DNA of 42,137 nt. It comes from a virus. The DNA is taken from positions 1 through 42,137 of the IMG/VR virus record IMGVR_UViG_3300030616_000048; one strand, 5' to 3'. Under the pieces are notes generated by a model that was not told where the DNA came from, did not search any database, and was given only the letters and a program-made list of their open reading frames with translations. Below, one piece after another: positions 15,355 to 21,596 of the stretch. Each line of letters opens with the position of its first letter. Within the stretch, counting starts at the first letter, position 1. A program made the translations under genes and the position numbers.

Positions 15355-16206
15355 CTATATCTCCTTTACAATAAATTCTCCTGTTTCAATATCAACAGTT
15401 GTTATTTTAGTTTTTTTCTTATCACTATTAGCAAATTCGTCTATATTATTTTTGTAATCAATATAATCTTTATAATCTCCATTGAAAAAAGTAGATCCTG
15501 CCTTAATAAATTTTTGCTCAGTACCAGCAACTTTATTTCTATAATTTTCAAGTGCAATTTCAACATTATCCTTATCTTTATAAAGCTCTTTTAATTTTGT
15601 TTTACTTCTTGTTATTCTGTTTTTACCTTCTTTACGTGGATATTTAAGCCAAATACTTTCAAACCATTCTAAAAATAAAAAATCATCATTTGTATTTTTT
15701 TTGTCTATATTTATATCTTTTTCTTTCTCTAGATCTAACTCTTTCTCTATCTCTTTCTCTGTGGGACACTTTGTGACAGCTTGTGACTTATTCTCGTTTT
15801 CTTGTGACATTGTCACACTTTTTTGTGAATCTGTCACATTTTTATTTTTTCTACTCTTTCTTTTTCTTCTAGCTGAATCTGTCTCACTCCCTATCATTTC
15901 TGGTACTTGAGTCATAAAATATGTATAATTGTCTATTTTTTTCATAAGTTCATTTTTTAATAAAAACATTATTGTCATTTGAATGTCTTCAACATTTTCA
16001 TCTAATTCTAAGCTCATTTCATCTTCAAAAGTTTCTTCTATTTCTTCAAAAAATATATTGCCTTCATTTTCTAAACTCAGCAGTAACATTTTTTGATAAA
16101 TTATAGTGTAAGTATCTCCACCTGCTATTCTTCTTAATTTTTTAATCACTCTATCTTTAAAAAAATCAACAGGTAATTTCAACCAGAAATATTTTTTTTC
16201 AGCCAT
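15355..16206 (-). CDS. Replisome organizer / replication initiator (Phage_rep_org_N)
   Basis: A 283-residue protein. Residues 1-120 match the phage replisome organizer N-terminal winged helix: YFWLKLPVDFFKDRVIKKLR, then GGDTYTIIYQKMLLLSLENEG. The middle is a low-complexity, repeat-like linker rich in K, S, Q and E. The C-terminal 90 residues (FESIWLKYPRKEGKNR and on) resemble DnaD-type helicase-loading domains. It should bind the phage origin and load the helicase encoded next; the origin itself is often inside this gene or just upstream. Confidence 0.85.
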   Translation of the reverse strand: MAEKKYFWLKLPVDFFKDRVIKKLRRIAGGDTYTIIYQKMLLLSLENEGNIFFEEIEETFEDEMSLELDENVEDIQMTIMFLLKNELMKKIDNYTYFMTQVPEMIGSETDSARRKRKSRKNKNVTDSQKSVTMSQENENKSQAVTKCPTEKEIEKELDLEKEKDINIDKKNTNDDFLFLEWFESIWLKYPRKEGKNRITRSKTKLKELYKDKDNVEIALENYRNKVAGTEQKFIKAGSTFFNGDYKDYIDYKNNIDEFANSDKKKTKITTVDIETGEFIVKEI

Positions 16207-16221
16207 AACTATACCTCTTTC

Positions 16222-16416
16222 TTAATTATCAGCATCATAAACTTCTCTACGTTCTGCTGTTATTGTTATTGTTTTAGTTTTTTTATCATAAGAAACATTG
16301 AAATATTCAGCATCAATATCTTTCTGTATATCTTTATCAATTAATATACCTTTTGAATAACTGCCTATTCTTTGTAATTTTTTTAATCTGGTAACATCTA
16401 ACATTGAAATTTTCAT
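16222..16416 (-). CDS. Small protein, possibly AbrB-like transcription factor
   Basis: Sixty-four residues starting MKISMLDVTRLKKLQRIGSY. The pattern RIGSYSKGILIDKDIQ followed by FNVSYDKKTKTITITA resembles a swapped-hairpin AbrB fold. It is the first gene of the replication operon and lies directly behind a palindromic operator, so autoregulation is plausible. The family call is weak. Confidence 0.5.
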   Translation of the reverse strand: MKISMLDVTRLKKLQRIGSYSKGILIDKDIQKDIDAEYFNVSYDKKTKTITITAERREVYDADN

Positions 16417-16430
16417 AATAACCTCCTTAT

Positions 16431-16445
16431 TTAGTTATTAACTAA
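16431..16445. promoter_or_regulatory. Perfect dyad, candidate operator
   Basis: TTAGTTATTAACTAA is a perfect seven-base inverted repeat around a single central base, between the leftward -10 element and the RBS of the first replication gene. Its position is that of a repressor site blocking transcription start. Confidence 0.6.
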
Positions 16446-16454
16446 TGTAGTATT

Positions 16455-16482
16455 ATTATATCATACTCATAACATATTCAAA
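16455..16482 (-). promoter_or_regulatory. Leftward promoter of the replication operon
   Basis: TATAAT with an extended TGA (16455-16460) lies 16 bases from TTTGAA or 15 from TTGAAT. It reads into the 64-aa gene, replisome organizer and helicase. Confidence 0.65.
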
Positions 16483-16545
16483 TAAATTTTTATATACAAA
16501 ATAACCAAAAATAATAATAAAATTTGTGAATTTTGTATGTGAGAA

Positions 16546-16725
16546 ATGTGGTATAATTATAAAAAATAAAATGTTTTGTGTCTTTTTATTTTTTTTGCGT
16601 TTATGAAACAAGGTTAATTTGCTTAGGAGCTTTACCTTGTATAGAAAAAGTTCTTTGTTAATTTGGGGTTAACAGCTAGTATAAAAAGTTCTCTTGTCTA
16701 GGGTTTAGGGGACTTTTTTTATATA
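16546..16725 (+). ncRNA. Candidate small RNA A with three hairpins
   Basis: An extended -10 (TGGTATAAT, TATAAT at 16552-16557) would start a rightward RNA at about 16564. No gene follows. The RNA folds into ACAAGGT/ACCTTGT around GCT-TAGG-AGC, then TGTTAA-TTTGGGG-TTAACA, then a terminator hairpin (AAAAGTTCTC / GGGGACTTTT) with a run of seven uridines ending at 16720. Promoter, ordered hairpins and terminator in about 155 nt are what a small RNA gene looks like. The AGGAG in the first loop could pair with mRNA or bind a regulator. Confidence 0.65.
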
Positions 16726-16730
16726 AAGAA

Positions 16731-16830
16731 ATATGGTATAATTATTTAGATTAAAAATAGATTAAAAAAAGTAAATTAAAGTTTTAAACCACGGCCCGGT
16801 ATTGCTAGTACTGGGCCAACTCTATGTAAA
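16731..16830 (+). ncRNA. Candidate small RNA B with a GC-rich hairpin
   Basis: A second TATGGTATAAT (TATAAT at 16737-16742) directly follows terminator A. The transcript would contain the strong hairpin GGCCCGGTA-TTGCTAG-TACTGGGCC (16794-16818), remarkable in such AT-rich DNA. There is no uridine tract, so it may run on to the terminator of unit C. No coding frame is present. Confidence 0.55.
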
Positions 16831-16839
16831 ATAAAATAA

Positions 16840-16927
16840 ATATGGTATAATAAATGAGTGTATATATAATGTTTTTCAATTATAATAACTAAATAAAGCT
16901 ACCTGGATTCCAGGTAGCTCTTATTTT
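16840..16927 (+). ncRNA. Candidate small RNA C
   Basis: A third TATGGTATAAT (TATAAT at 16846-16851) is followed after about 45 nt by a ten-base-pair hairpin with a three-base loop (16898-16920) and a T-rich tail. The resulting RNA would be about 70 nt. A 12-codon frame beginning MSVYIMFFNYNN lacks an RBS and is not called. Confidence 0.5.
16898..16927. terminator. Bidirectional terminator
   Basis: AGCTACCTGG and CCAGGTAGCT form a perfect ten-base-pair stem with loop ATT. T-rich DNA flanks it on one side and A-rich on the other, so it can end both the rightward small RNA and the leftward 98-aa gene. Confidence 0.75.
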
Positions 16928-16934
16928 AGCTATA

Positions 16935-17231
16935 TTATTCTATTATTTCATACATTATATTAGAACCTGTTAACGCTAAAGATGCCGCATTTTCGCCGTT
17001 ATCTCTATCGTATAGCCACGGGTCAAATATATTACTTTTTAAATCTATCTTAATTACTCTGCCGTAAACATAATCAAAATAAGTTTGATTGGATAATAAT
17101 TTTTGTGCTTCTTCTTCACTTATCATATTTTGTCCTCTAGGATCTAAAAATCCCATACCTTGTTGTTTTGATGCATTATATAAGCATGACAATACTTTTG
17201 CTTTATCGTTTTCTTTAAACTTAATATTCAT
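16935..17231 (-). CDS. Unknown protein, single-gene unit
   Basis: Starting at the ATG eight bases after GGAG gives 98 residues (MNIKFKENDKAKVLSCLYNA); the longer frame would start inside the promoter. Contains GMGFLDPRGQNMISEEEAQK and a tyrosine-rich middle (YFDYVYGRVIKIDL). It has its own promoter and terminator. No family recognised. Confidence 0.65.
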   Translation of the reverse strand: MNIKFKENDKAKVLSCLYNASKQQGMGFLDPRGQNMISEEEAQKLLSNQTYFDYVYGRVIKIDLKSNIFDPWLYDRDNGENAASLALTGSNIMYEIIE

Positions 17232-17265
17232 AATTGAATCTCCTTTATAATAAATTATTATATAT

Positions 17266-17294
17266 ATCATGCATCGAAATTCGTCATATGTCAA
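17266..17294 (-). promoter_or_regulatory. Third member of the shared-spacer promoter family
   Basis: TTGACA is followed by spacer TATGACGAATTTCGATG (17 bases) and a weak -10, CATGAT. The spacer differs from those at 11.66 and 20.56 kb in a few bases but keeps ATG-CGA-TTCGATG and contains the odd-centred dyad CGAA-T-TTCG. Confidence 0.7.
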
Positions 17295-17310
17295 GTAATT
17301 TATTATAAAA

Positions 17311-17340
17311 ATAAAACTATCCGGAATTACCGGATAGTTG
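17311..17340 (-). terminator. Terminator of the 20.5-17.4 kb operon
   Basis: A perfect ten-base-pair stem (AACTATCCGG / CCGGATAGTT, loop TAATT on the minus strand) followed by TTATTTTTAT. It closes the leftward operon and sits just upstream of the next promoter. Confidence 0.8.
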
Positions 17341-17388
17341 AGAAATTATGAAACTTTTCAGCGAAATAATAATATGTTAATTATATCA

Positions 17389-17757
17389 TCATTTTACAAC
17401 CTCAGCATAATTGACAATATTGTCAATCTCCTTGACATTTAATCTTATCTTAGAACCATCTGCAAAAATATAAGTATAATCCTTGTATCCATCAAATTCA
17501 GAATCAAATATTTCTAAGTCATATACTTCATAACCTAATTTATACCAGCCATTAATAGAATATTCTATATTAACACACTTATTCTTTTCGACTATTTCTA
17601 GTGCATCATCTGCAATATTGGTATATATTTTTTGCTCAGGTTCATAATTGTCTATGATTTGCTCAGCTTCCTTTAAGTCAGTAGCTAGAGACATACAAGC
17701 TGCAAAGCTGAATATTATCATTGTGCTTAATAAGGCTATTTTCACTATTTTACTCAT
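17389..17757 (-). CDS. Putative lipoprotein or secreted protein
   Basis: A 122-residue protein with a signal sequence (MSKIVKIALLSTMIIFSFAA) ending in FAAC, a reasonable lipobox, so mature residue C21 may be lipidated. The remainder is acidic, with a beta-rich C-terminus (YIFADGSKIRLNVKEID). An early-expressed surface lipoprotein in a phage is a classic candidate for superinfection exclusion, but no family is recognised. Confidence 0.65.
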   Translation of the reverse strand: MSKIVKIALLSTMIIFSFAACMSLATDLKEAEQIIDNYEPEQKIYTNIADDALEIVEKNKCVNIEYSINGWYKLGYEVYDLEIFDSEFDGYKDYTYIFADGSKIRLNVKEIDNIVNYAEVVK

Positions 17758-17778
17758 TTCATCAATCTCCTTCTCTTT

Positions 17779-18108
17779 CTAAGCTTCCTCTATATTAATT
17801 AATTTACAAAAATTATTATATCCAATTTTTATATTGCTTATTTTTTGGTCTATATAATTTTCAAATATTTCTTTGATTTTGTAAAAATCAATATCATCTT
17901 GATATGAAGAAAAATAAACTGAATATGCTGATACTTTATATTTATTAAAATCATCTTTATGTACGCCAACAGAATATTTTTTATCATCATCTTCTATATT
18001 TGACCAACCTTCTAAATAATTTTCAGTTTCAACAATATCATGTATGACAGTTCTTTTTATGTTTCCAGTTTCAAAAGAAATATTATATGTATATATTTTT
18101 TTATCCAT
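17779..18108 (-). CDS. Unknown protein of the early operon
   Basis: A 109-residue protein starting MDKKIYTYNISFETGNIKRT. Beta strands in the first half and a helical second half (FYKIKEIFENYIDQKIS). No family recognised. Expressed with neighbours that share the MDKK start and RBS context. Confidence 0.6.
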   Translation of the reverse strand: MDKKIYTYNISFETGNIKRTVIHDIVETENYLEGWSNIEDDDKKYSVGVHKDDFNKYKVSAYSVYFSSYQDDIDFYKIKEIFENYIDQKISNIKIGYNNFCKLINIEEA

Positions 18109-18117
18109 TCTTGCATA

Positions 18118-18375
18118 TCACCTTTCTAAGCTTCGTTTTAATTTAAGCCTAAGTAAATTTAAATTAGCATCACTTGCTGAATCATAATGTATTGTTAAAT
18201 ATTCTTTGCCGACTTCTAAATTTTTTATGCAATCATACGATAATGCATGGTCAAAATTATAATCTTTTATTTTCTTTCTTTTTGGATTCCATATTAATAA
18301 TGCATTATCAAATAATTCATATGGATTAATAGGTATATTTCTCTTAAAAAATATTTCTACAGTTTTTTTATCCAT
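18118..18375 (-). CDS. Unknown protein of the early operon
   Basis: An 85-residue protein starting MDKKTVEIFFKRNIPINPYE, with a basic centre (IWNPKRKKIKDY) and a leucine-rich basic C-terminal helix. The start overlaps the preceding 49-aa gene by eight bases. No family recognised. Confidence 0.6.
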   Translation of the reverse strand: MDKKTVEIFFKRNIPINPYELFDNALLIWNPKRKKIKDYNFDHALSYDCIKNLEVGKEYLTIHYDSASDANLNLLRLKLKRSLER

Positions 18376-18517
18376 TATTACACTTCCTTCTCTTTCTAAG
18401 CTTCCTCAGCATCATTACCATAATTTTATTAAAATATAATTCATTGTCATTTTTATTTTTACAATGAGATAGAATCAAATCCGCCTCATCTTGTTTAAAT
18501 ATTTGTTTTATTGTCAT
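18368..18517 (-). CDS. Small basic protein, 49 aa
   Basis: The translation starts MTIKQIFKQDEADLILSHCK and ends in a very basic stretch (MLRKLRKRRKCNNG). The ATG overlaps the upstream stop as ATGA and the stop overlaps the next gene, so the unit is fully coupled. Function unknown; the basic tail could bind nucleic acid. Confidence 0.55.
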   Translation of the reverse strand: MTIKQIFKQDEADLILSHCKNKNDNELYFNKIMVMMLRKLRKRRKCNNG

Positions 18518-18708
18518 AATAATTTTAACTCCATATCTAAAATATTATACTTTCCACAATTATACATGCTTTCGTTAATAATCCTAAAATATGTATAACA
18601 TCCGTTGCATTTATATTGTCCTATTTTATTTTTATCATCTTCACTATATGAAAATCTTTCTAATTCTAATTTACAATCAGGACAAATTAAAACTTTTTGA
18701 GTAACCAT
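18514..18708 (-). CDS. Zinc-ribbon protein
   Basis: Starting at the ATG six bases after GGAGGAAG gives 64 residues (MVTQKVLICPDCKLELERFS). CPDC and CNGC pairs are 22 residues apart, a typical zinc ribbon. The longer TTG-started frame overlaps the upstream membrane-peptide gene and has no RBS. Confidence 0.65.
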   Translation of the reverse strand: MVTQKVLICPDCKLELERFSYSEDDKNKIGQYKCNGCYTYFRIINESMYNCGKYNILDMELKLL

Positions 18709-18836
18709 ATCTTCCTCCAATCCATCATCCTCCACACATATATACCAAGCACACACATTAGGCTTAATATTATCCAATATATATGTATGTCAGAATATTT
18801 TTCTGTAAATATATAATTTAATATTTGATTAATCAC
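18687..18836 (-). CDS. GTG-started membrane peptide, 49 aa
   Basis: A frame starting at a GTG ten bases after GGAG reads MINQILNYIFTEKYSDIHIY, then a transmembrane segment (WIILSLMCVLGIYVW), then a basic tail. The GTG overlaps the stop of the 89-aa gene, and the gene fills an otherwise empty 120-base gap. Too small for standard callers; function unknown. Confidence 0.5.
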   Translation of the reverse strand: MINQILNYIFTEKYSDIHIYWIILSLMCVLGIYVWRMMDWRKIWLLKKF

Positions 18837-19098
18837 AATCATACAACTCCTTTTCGATTTTTATATATGTATCCTCAAATTCAGAACCAACTATGTCGCT
18901 TATAGTATAATTCCAATGTAATTCAAGTAACTTCAATTTATTAGCAATTTTAAGTTGTTTAGCAATTTCTTTTATTGCTGGGTCTTCTAAATATTCTAAT
19001 GTACCATTTTCTAATACTTGAATAGGTTGATTTTCAATATTACTTTTAAAATATTTTGCTATCCCTTCTTTTATTCTTTCTTTTTGTTTATCATCCAT
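18829..19098 (-). CDS. Unknown helical protein
   Basis: An 89-residue protein starting MDDKQKERIKEGIAKYFKSN, with GGAGTGATATAG before the ATG. Helices, an acidic loop (LENGTLEYLEDPA) and a C-terminal acidic helix. No family recognised. Confidence 0.6.
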   Translation of the reverse strand: MDDKQKERIKEGIAKYFKSNIENQPIQVLENGTLEYLEDPAIKEIAKQLKIANKLKLLELHWNYTISDIVGSEFEDTYIKIEKELYDCD

Positions 19099-19103
19099 CT
19101 ATA

Positions 19104-19460
19104 TCACTCCTTATATAAATTAAAAGGCAAATTATATTGTAGTGGCAATATCCAAAGATGATACATATTAGCACCATCAACAAGCTCATCTTGCTTAGGA
19201 TATATTTCTATTGCTACAGCAGATTCACCAAATATTTTATTTTTTATTTCTTGCTTTTCATACCATGTGACCTCAGTAGATTCTAAATTTCTTATAGCTG
19301 CATGTTTGCATAATCCAAACTCATTCTTTACAGTTCTTACAATAACTGAAAATTTTCCATTTACATAAGCTCTATCTATTTCTTTGAACCATCCAGTAGC
19401 AGAGTATTTACTTTTTATTTCTTTAAATTTTTTATTTGATACTCTTGCAAAGTTATCCAT
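19104..19460 (-). CDS. DUF7694-like protein
   Basis: About 118 residues from the ATG at 19460 (MDNFARVSNKKFKEIKSKYS); an ATG nine bases upstream is also possible. The segment WYEKQEIKNKIFGESAVAIE followed by LVDGANMYHLWIL is the hallmark of the DUF7694 family found widely in phages. The function of the family is unknown; the conserved tryptophan, glutamate and histidine residues suggest a compact alpha/beta fold. Confidence 0.65.
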   Translation of the reverse strand: MDNFARVSNKKFKEIKSKYSATGWFKEIDRAYVNGKFSVIVRTVKNEFGLCKHAAIRNLESTEVTWYEKQEIKNKIFGESAVAIEIYPKQDELVDGANMYHLWILPLQYNLPFNLYKE

Positions 19461-19692
19461 CTTCTTCATCCATCATTCTCTCAATAATTGTTAAAGCTGT
19501 AATCAATAATAAATGCATTATATCTTCTTTCTCAAAATCTTCTTCCAAGCATTCATCTAATATTTTTTTAATATGAACATTAGTCATTTCTAACTGTACT
19601 TTTTTTCTTTTATTCTTTGCATACCATTTGTTGTTTATCTTCTTGAAGTATAATTCACCATATTTTATTAATTCAATCATATCTTTATCCAT
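19453..19692 (-). CDS. Unknown protein of the early operon
   Basis: About 79 residues from the ATG eight bases after GGAG (MDKDMIELIKYGELYFKKIN). A beta-rich start with KKINNKWYAKNKRKKVQLEM, then helices ending in an acidic tail. No family recognised. Confidence 0.55.
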   Translation of the reverse strand: MDKDMIELIKYGELYFKKINNKWYAKNKRKKVQLEMTNVHIKKILDECLEEDFEKEDIMHLLLITALTIIERMMDEEDG

Positions 19693-19703
19693 CTTCATCA
19701 CTC

Positions 19704-20051
19704 CTAATAATTATTCATATCCTTAACCATCTTAAAATTAATATCCTCTTTTTTAAGTGCTGTATTAAATGTAGCTACCATCTTTTTATATTCATTCTTA
19801 TCTGGAATTGTAGCAACTGATTCTATTATTTTATATTTCTGCTTATTTGTTGTATTAATAAGCACTAGTTTTATTTCGTAAGGTAATTTACATTTCCATA
19901 TCTCAAAGAAATCATTAATCTCAAGAAGCTCTGAATATCCTTTTAATACTTGTTTTTTCTTTTGTTCTAGATTTAGTTTCTTCTGATGACTTTTGTCATC
20001 AGAAGAATCTGATTCAATTATATATTCTTTAATATATGTTGGCTCATTCAT
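19704..20051 (-). CDS. Unknown protein carrying an internal perfect hairpin
   Basis: About 115 residues from the ATG seven bases after AGGAGG (MNEPTYIKEYIIESDSSDDK). A charged N-terminus precedes a mixed alpha/beta domain (KCKLPYEIKLVLIN). Codons about 15-24 form a perfect 13-bp inverted repeat with a four-base loop, which may affect translation. No family recognised. Confidence 0.6.
   Translation of the reverse strand: MNEPTYIKEYIIESDSSDDKSHQKKLNLEQKKKQVLKGYSELLEINDFFEIWKCKLPYEIKLVLINTTNKQKYKIIESVATIPDKNEYKKMVATFNTALKKEDINFKMVKDMNNY
19978..20007. other. Perfect 13-bp inverted repeat inside a gene
   Basis: TTCTTCTGATGAC and GTCATCAGAAGAA flank TTTT without a mismatch, about 45 bases into the 115-aa gene. 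On the transcript this is a stable hairpin near the start codon. No uridine run follows on either strand. Confidence 0.8.
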
Positions 20052-20053
20052 TA

Positions 20054-20281
20054 TCATTCCTCCTCATATTTTAATAAATCACTTAATTCACATCCAAAAA
20101 ACTCTATAAGCTTTTCAAGATGTCCGTTAGGGATGGACTTATATATCCCATCCCTATAATTTCTCAAGGCTTCATCTCTTAATCCAGTCTCTTTTTTTAG
20201 CATTTTTATTGTTAAATTTTTATTATGCTTAGCCTGCCATAAAATTACTAAATTTTGCAGATTAAATTTAACTTTTTTCAT
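20054..20281 (-). CDS. Cro/CI-type HTH regulator
   Basis: Seventy-five residues starting MKKVKFNLQNLVILWQAKHN. The HTH is LTIKMLKKETGLRDEALRNY followed by HLEKLIEFFGCELSDLLKYE, the pattern of small XRE-family repressors. It is a promoter-proximal gene of the leftward operon facing the rightward operon at 20.7 kb, so it may be the lambda Cro- or CI-like switch protein acting on the divergent promoters between. Confidence 0.8.
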   Translation of the reverse strand: MKKVKFNLQNLVILWQAKHNKNLTIKMLKKETGLRDEALRNYRDGIYKSIPNGHLEKLIEFFGCELSDLLKYEEE

Positions 20282-20285
20282 TTAA

Positions 20286-20369
20286 TCACCTTCCCCAAGC
20301 TAAAAACATTGCAGCAAATAGTATTAAAATTACAACTATGCACAATAATATAAAATGTGTTACTCTCAT
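20286..20369 (-). CDS. Membrane peptide, 27 aa
   Basis: The frame begins MRVTHFILLCIVVILILFAA and ends MFLAWGR, almost entirely one transmembrane helix. It has an AAAAAGGAG-type RBS and is packed between the zinc peptide and the HTH gene. Likely a small membrane toxin-like or regulatory peptide, function unknown. Confidence 0.5.
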   Translation of the reverse strand: MRVTHFILLCIVVILILFAAMFLAWGR

Positions 20370-20370
20370 A

Positions 20371-20523
20371 TTATTTCTCCTTTTTCTTTTTACCCAATAA
20401 TCCATATTTAACTTTATCTTTCAATACTTTATATTTTTTATTTCTCTTTTGTATCTTTTTAGCTTCGCAAGCAGAACAATAACCATCATAATTAATTAAG
20501 CATCCGCATCCTTTACATTTCAT
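20371..20523 (-). CDS. Zinc-ribbon protein, 50 aa
   Basis: The translation starts MKCKGCGCLINYDGYCSACE, with CKGCGC and CSAC forming a zinc site, then a lysine-rich tail (GLLGKKKKEK). GGAGTG precedes the ATG. It is the first gene of the leftward operon driven by the promoter at 20552-20580. Confidence 0.65.
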   Translation of the reverse strand: MKCKGCGCLINYDGYCSACEAKKIQKRNKKYKVLKDKVKYGLLGKKKKEK

Positions 20524-20551
20524 ATATATCACTCCTTTTTATTATATATAT

Positions 20552-20580
20552 ATTATACATCGAATATCGGCATATGTCAA
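20552..20580 (-). promoter_or_regulatory. Consensus leftward early promoter
   Basis: TTGACA, spacer TATGCCGATATTCGATG and TATAAT; identical to the promoter at 11657-11685 including flanking AT bases. It diverges from the rightward promoter 38 bases away, forming a lambda-like switch region. Confidence 0.88.
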
Positions 20581-20617
20581 ATTATATTACAGTTATATTG
20601 CATTATACTTATTAGTA

Positions 20618-20646
20618 TTGTTTTATACACATATATATGGTATAAT
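20618..20646 (+). promoter_or_regulatory. Rightward promoter of the plus-strand operon
   Basis: TTGTTT is followed by a 17-base spacer and TATAAT with an extended TGG. The TATGGTATAAT block is the same as in the three small-RNA promoters at 16.55-16.85 kb, suggesting coordinated recognition. It is the only promoter leading into plus-strand genes. Confidence 0.82.
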
Positions 20647-20697
20647 GTATTTAGAGGTTGAGAGAACAACCTACTAAATTATAAAGGAGATAATACA

Positions 20698-21318
20698 ATG
20701 ACTAATTCAAATTTATTCGTACAAGCTCACAAAATTACTAGGGAGGATATGAAATTATATACAAATTTAAACTATAGAGTGCAATTCGGAATGAATTTGA
20801 AAGCATTGTATAGTGATGAAATGAAAAAAATTAAATTTGAAGATTTTAAAAAAGTTAAATTTGAAGGGCCAAGCATAGGTTGGGTATTTGAAAATGGAAA
20901 AAAATTAAAAGCGTTTAAAGAAGATGGTATGTCTGGCGAATGCTACGAATTAGAAGGATATGAAGGAACATTGGAATATGTTTATGGTTATGGATTTATG
21001 ATAATAAACAAAGAAAGAGATTTGTCAAAAATGATTCCATTAAAAAGCATAATTGAAACTAAAAAAGAAAATAAAACTGAAAAAGAAGTTGTAAAAAATA
21101 CTCATAATTATAAATTCAAAGAAGGAGACAAAGTAAAATTTAGAAATAAAATATTAACAATAAAAAGCACTGGATTAGTAGATGATGATATTGATTATGG
21201 AAAGATGTATAAATCACATATTACTTTTGTAGAAGATGAAAAAATATTTACAAATGATTTATCTCAATCAGTTGCAATAAATCAAAATAACAAAGATGAA
21301 ATTATGGAATTAGTTTAA
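20698..21318 (+). CDS. Unknown 206-aa protein, first gene of the plus-strand operon
   Basis: Starts MTNSNLFVQAHKITREDMKL, with AAGGAGATAATACA before the ATG. Two parts are apparent: an N-terminal alpha/beta domain of about 125 residues (VQFGMNLKALYSDEMKKI), and a C-terminal domain of about 65 residues starting FKEGDKVKFRNKILTIKS, which looks like a small beta barrel of SH3/KOW type, joined by a lysine/glutamate linker. It is transcribed against all other genes, as accessory or anti-defence genes often are. No family recognised with confidence. Confidence 0.7.
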   Translation: MTNSNLFVQAHKITREDMKLYTNLNYRVQFGMNLKALYSDEMKKIKFEDFKKVKFEGPSIGWVFENGKKLKAFKEDGMSGECYELEGYEGTLEYVYGYGFMIINKERDLSKMIPLKSIIETKKENKTEKEVVKNTHNYKFKEGDKVKFRNKILTIKSTGLVDDDIDYGKMYKSHITFVEDEKIFTNDLSQSVAINQNNKDEIMELV

Positions 21319-21323
21319 TTGAC

Positions 21324-21351
21324 CGTTAGTGCTTATCTATAAGGTAGGCAC
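21324..21351 (+). other. Intercistronic hairpin
   Basis: TAGTGCTTATC and GGTAGGCACTA pair over eleven positions (three wobbles) around a five-base loop, between the 206-aa gene and the broken gene. There is no uridine run, so it probably sets relative expression within the operon. Confidence 0.5.
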
Positions 21352-21393
21352 TATAGAGTTAATTACTCTAAATAAAATATAAGGGAGATTATT

Positions 21394-21596
21394 ATGAATA
21401 AATTAGTAATGAAACATATGTTGTGCTTATTAAAAATAAAAATAACAGTGATTATAATAATAATTATTATGATGAAATAACTTACAAATGTATAGCATAT
21501 GTTGGTGATGAAGGCTGTTATAAATTTGAGCATGAAGAAATTATTAAAAAATATGATATAGATAAGAAAGTATTGGAGGTAAAAAATGAAAACTAA
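21394..21596 (+). pseudogene. Frameshifted small gene
   Basis: A good RBS (AAGGGAGA) precedes the ATG, but the frame ends after 28 codons. If one A is added to the AAA at codon 3 the product becomes MNKISNETYVVLIKNKNNSD, then YNNNYYDEITYKCIAYVGDE and GCYKFEHEEIIKKYD, ending at a TAA that overlaps the next ATG, i.e. a normal 67-residue gene. This is either a true one-base deletion, a phase-variable run or a sequencing error. Function unknown. Confidence 0.7.
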
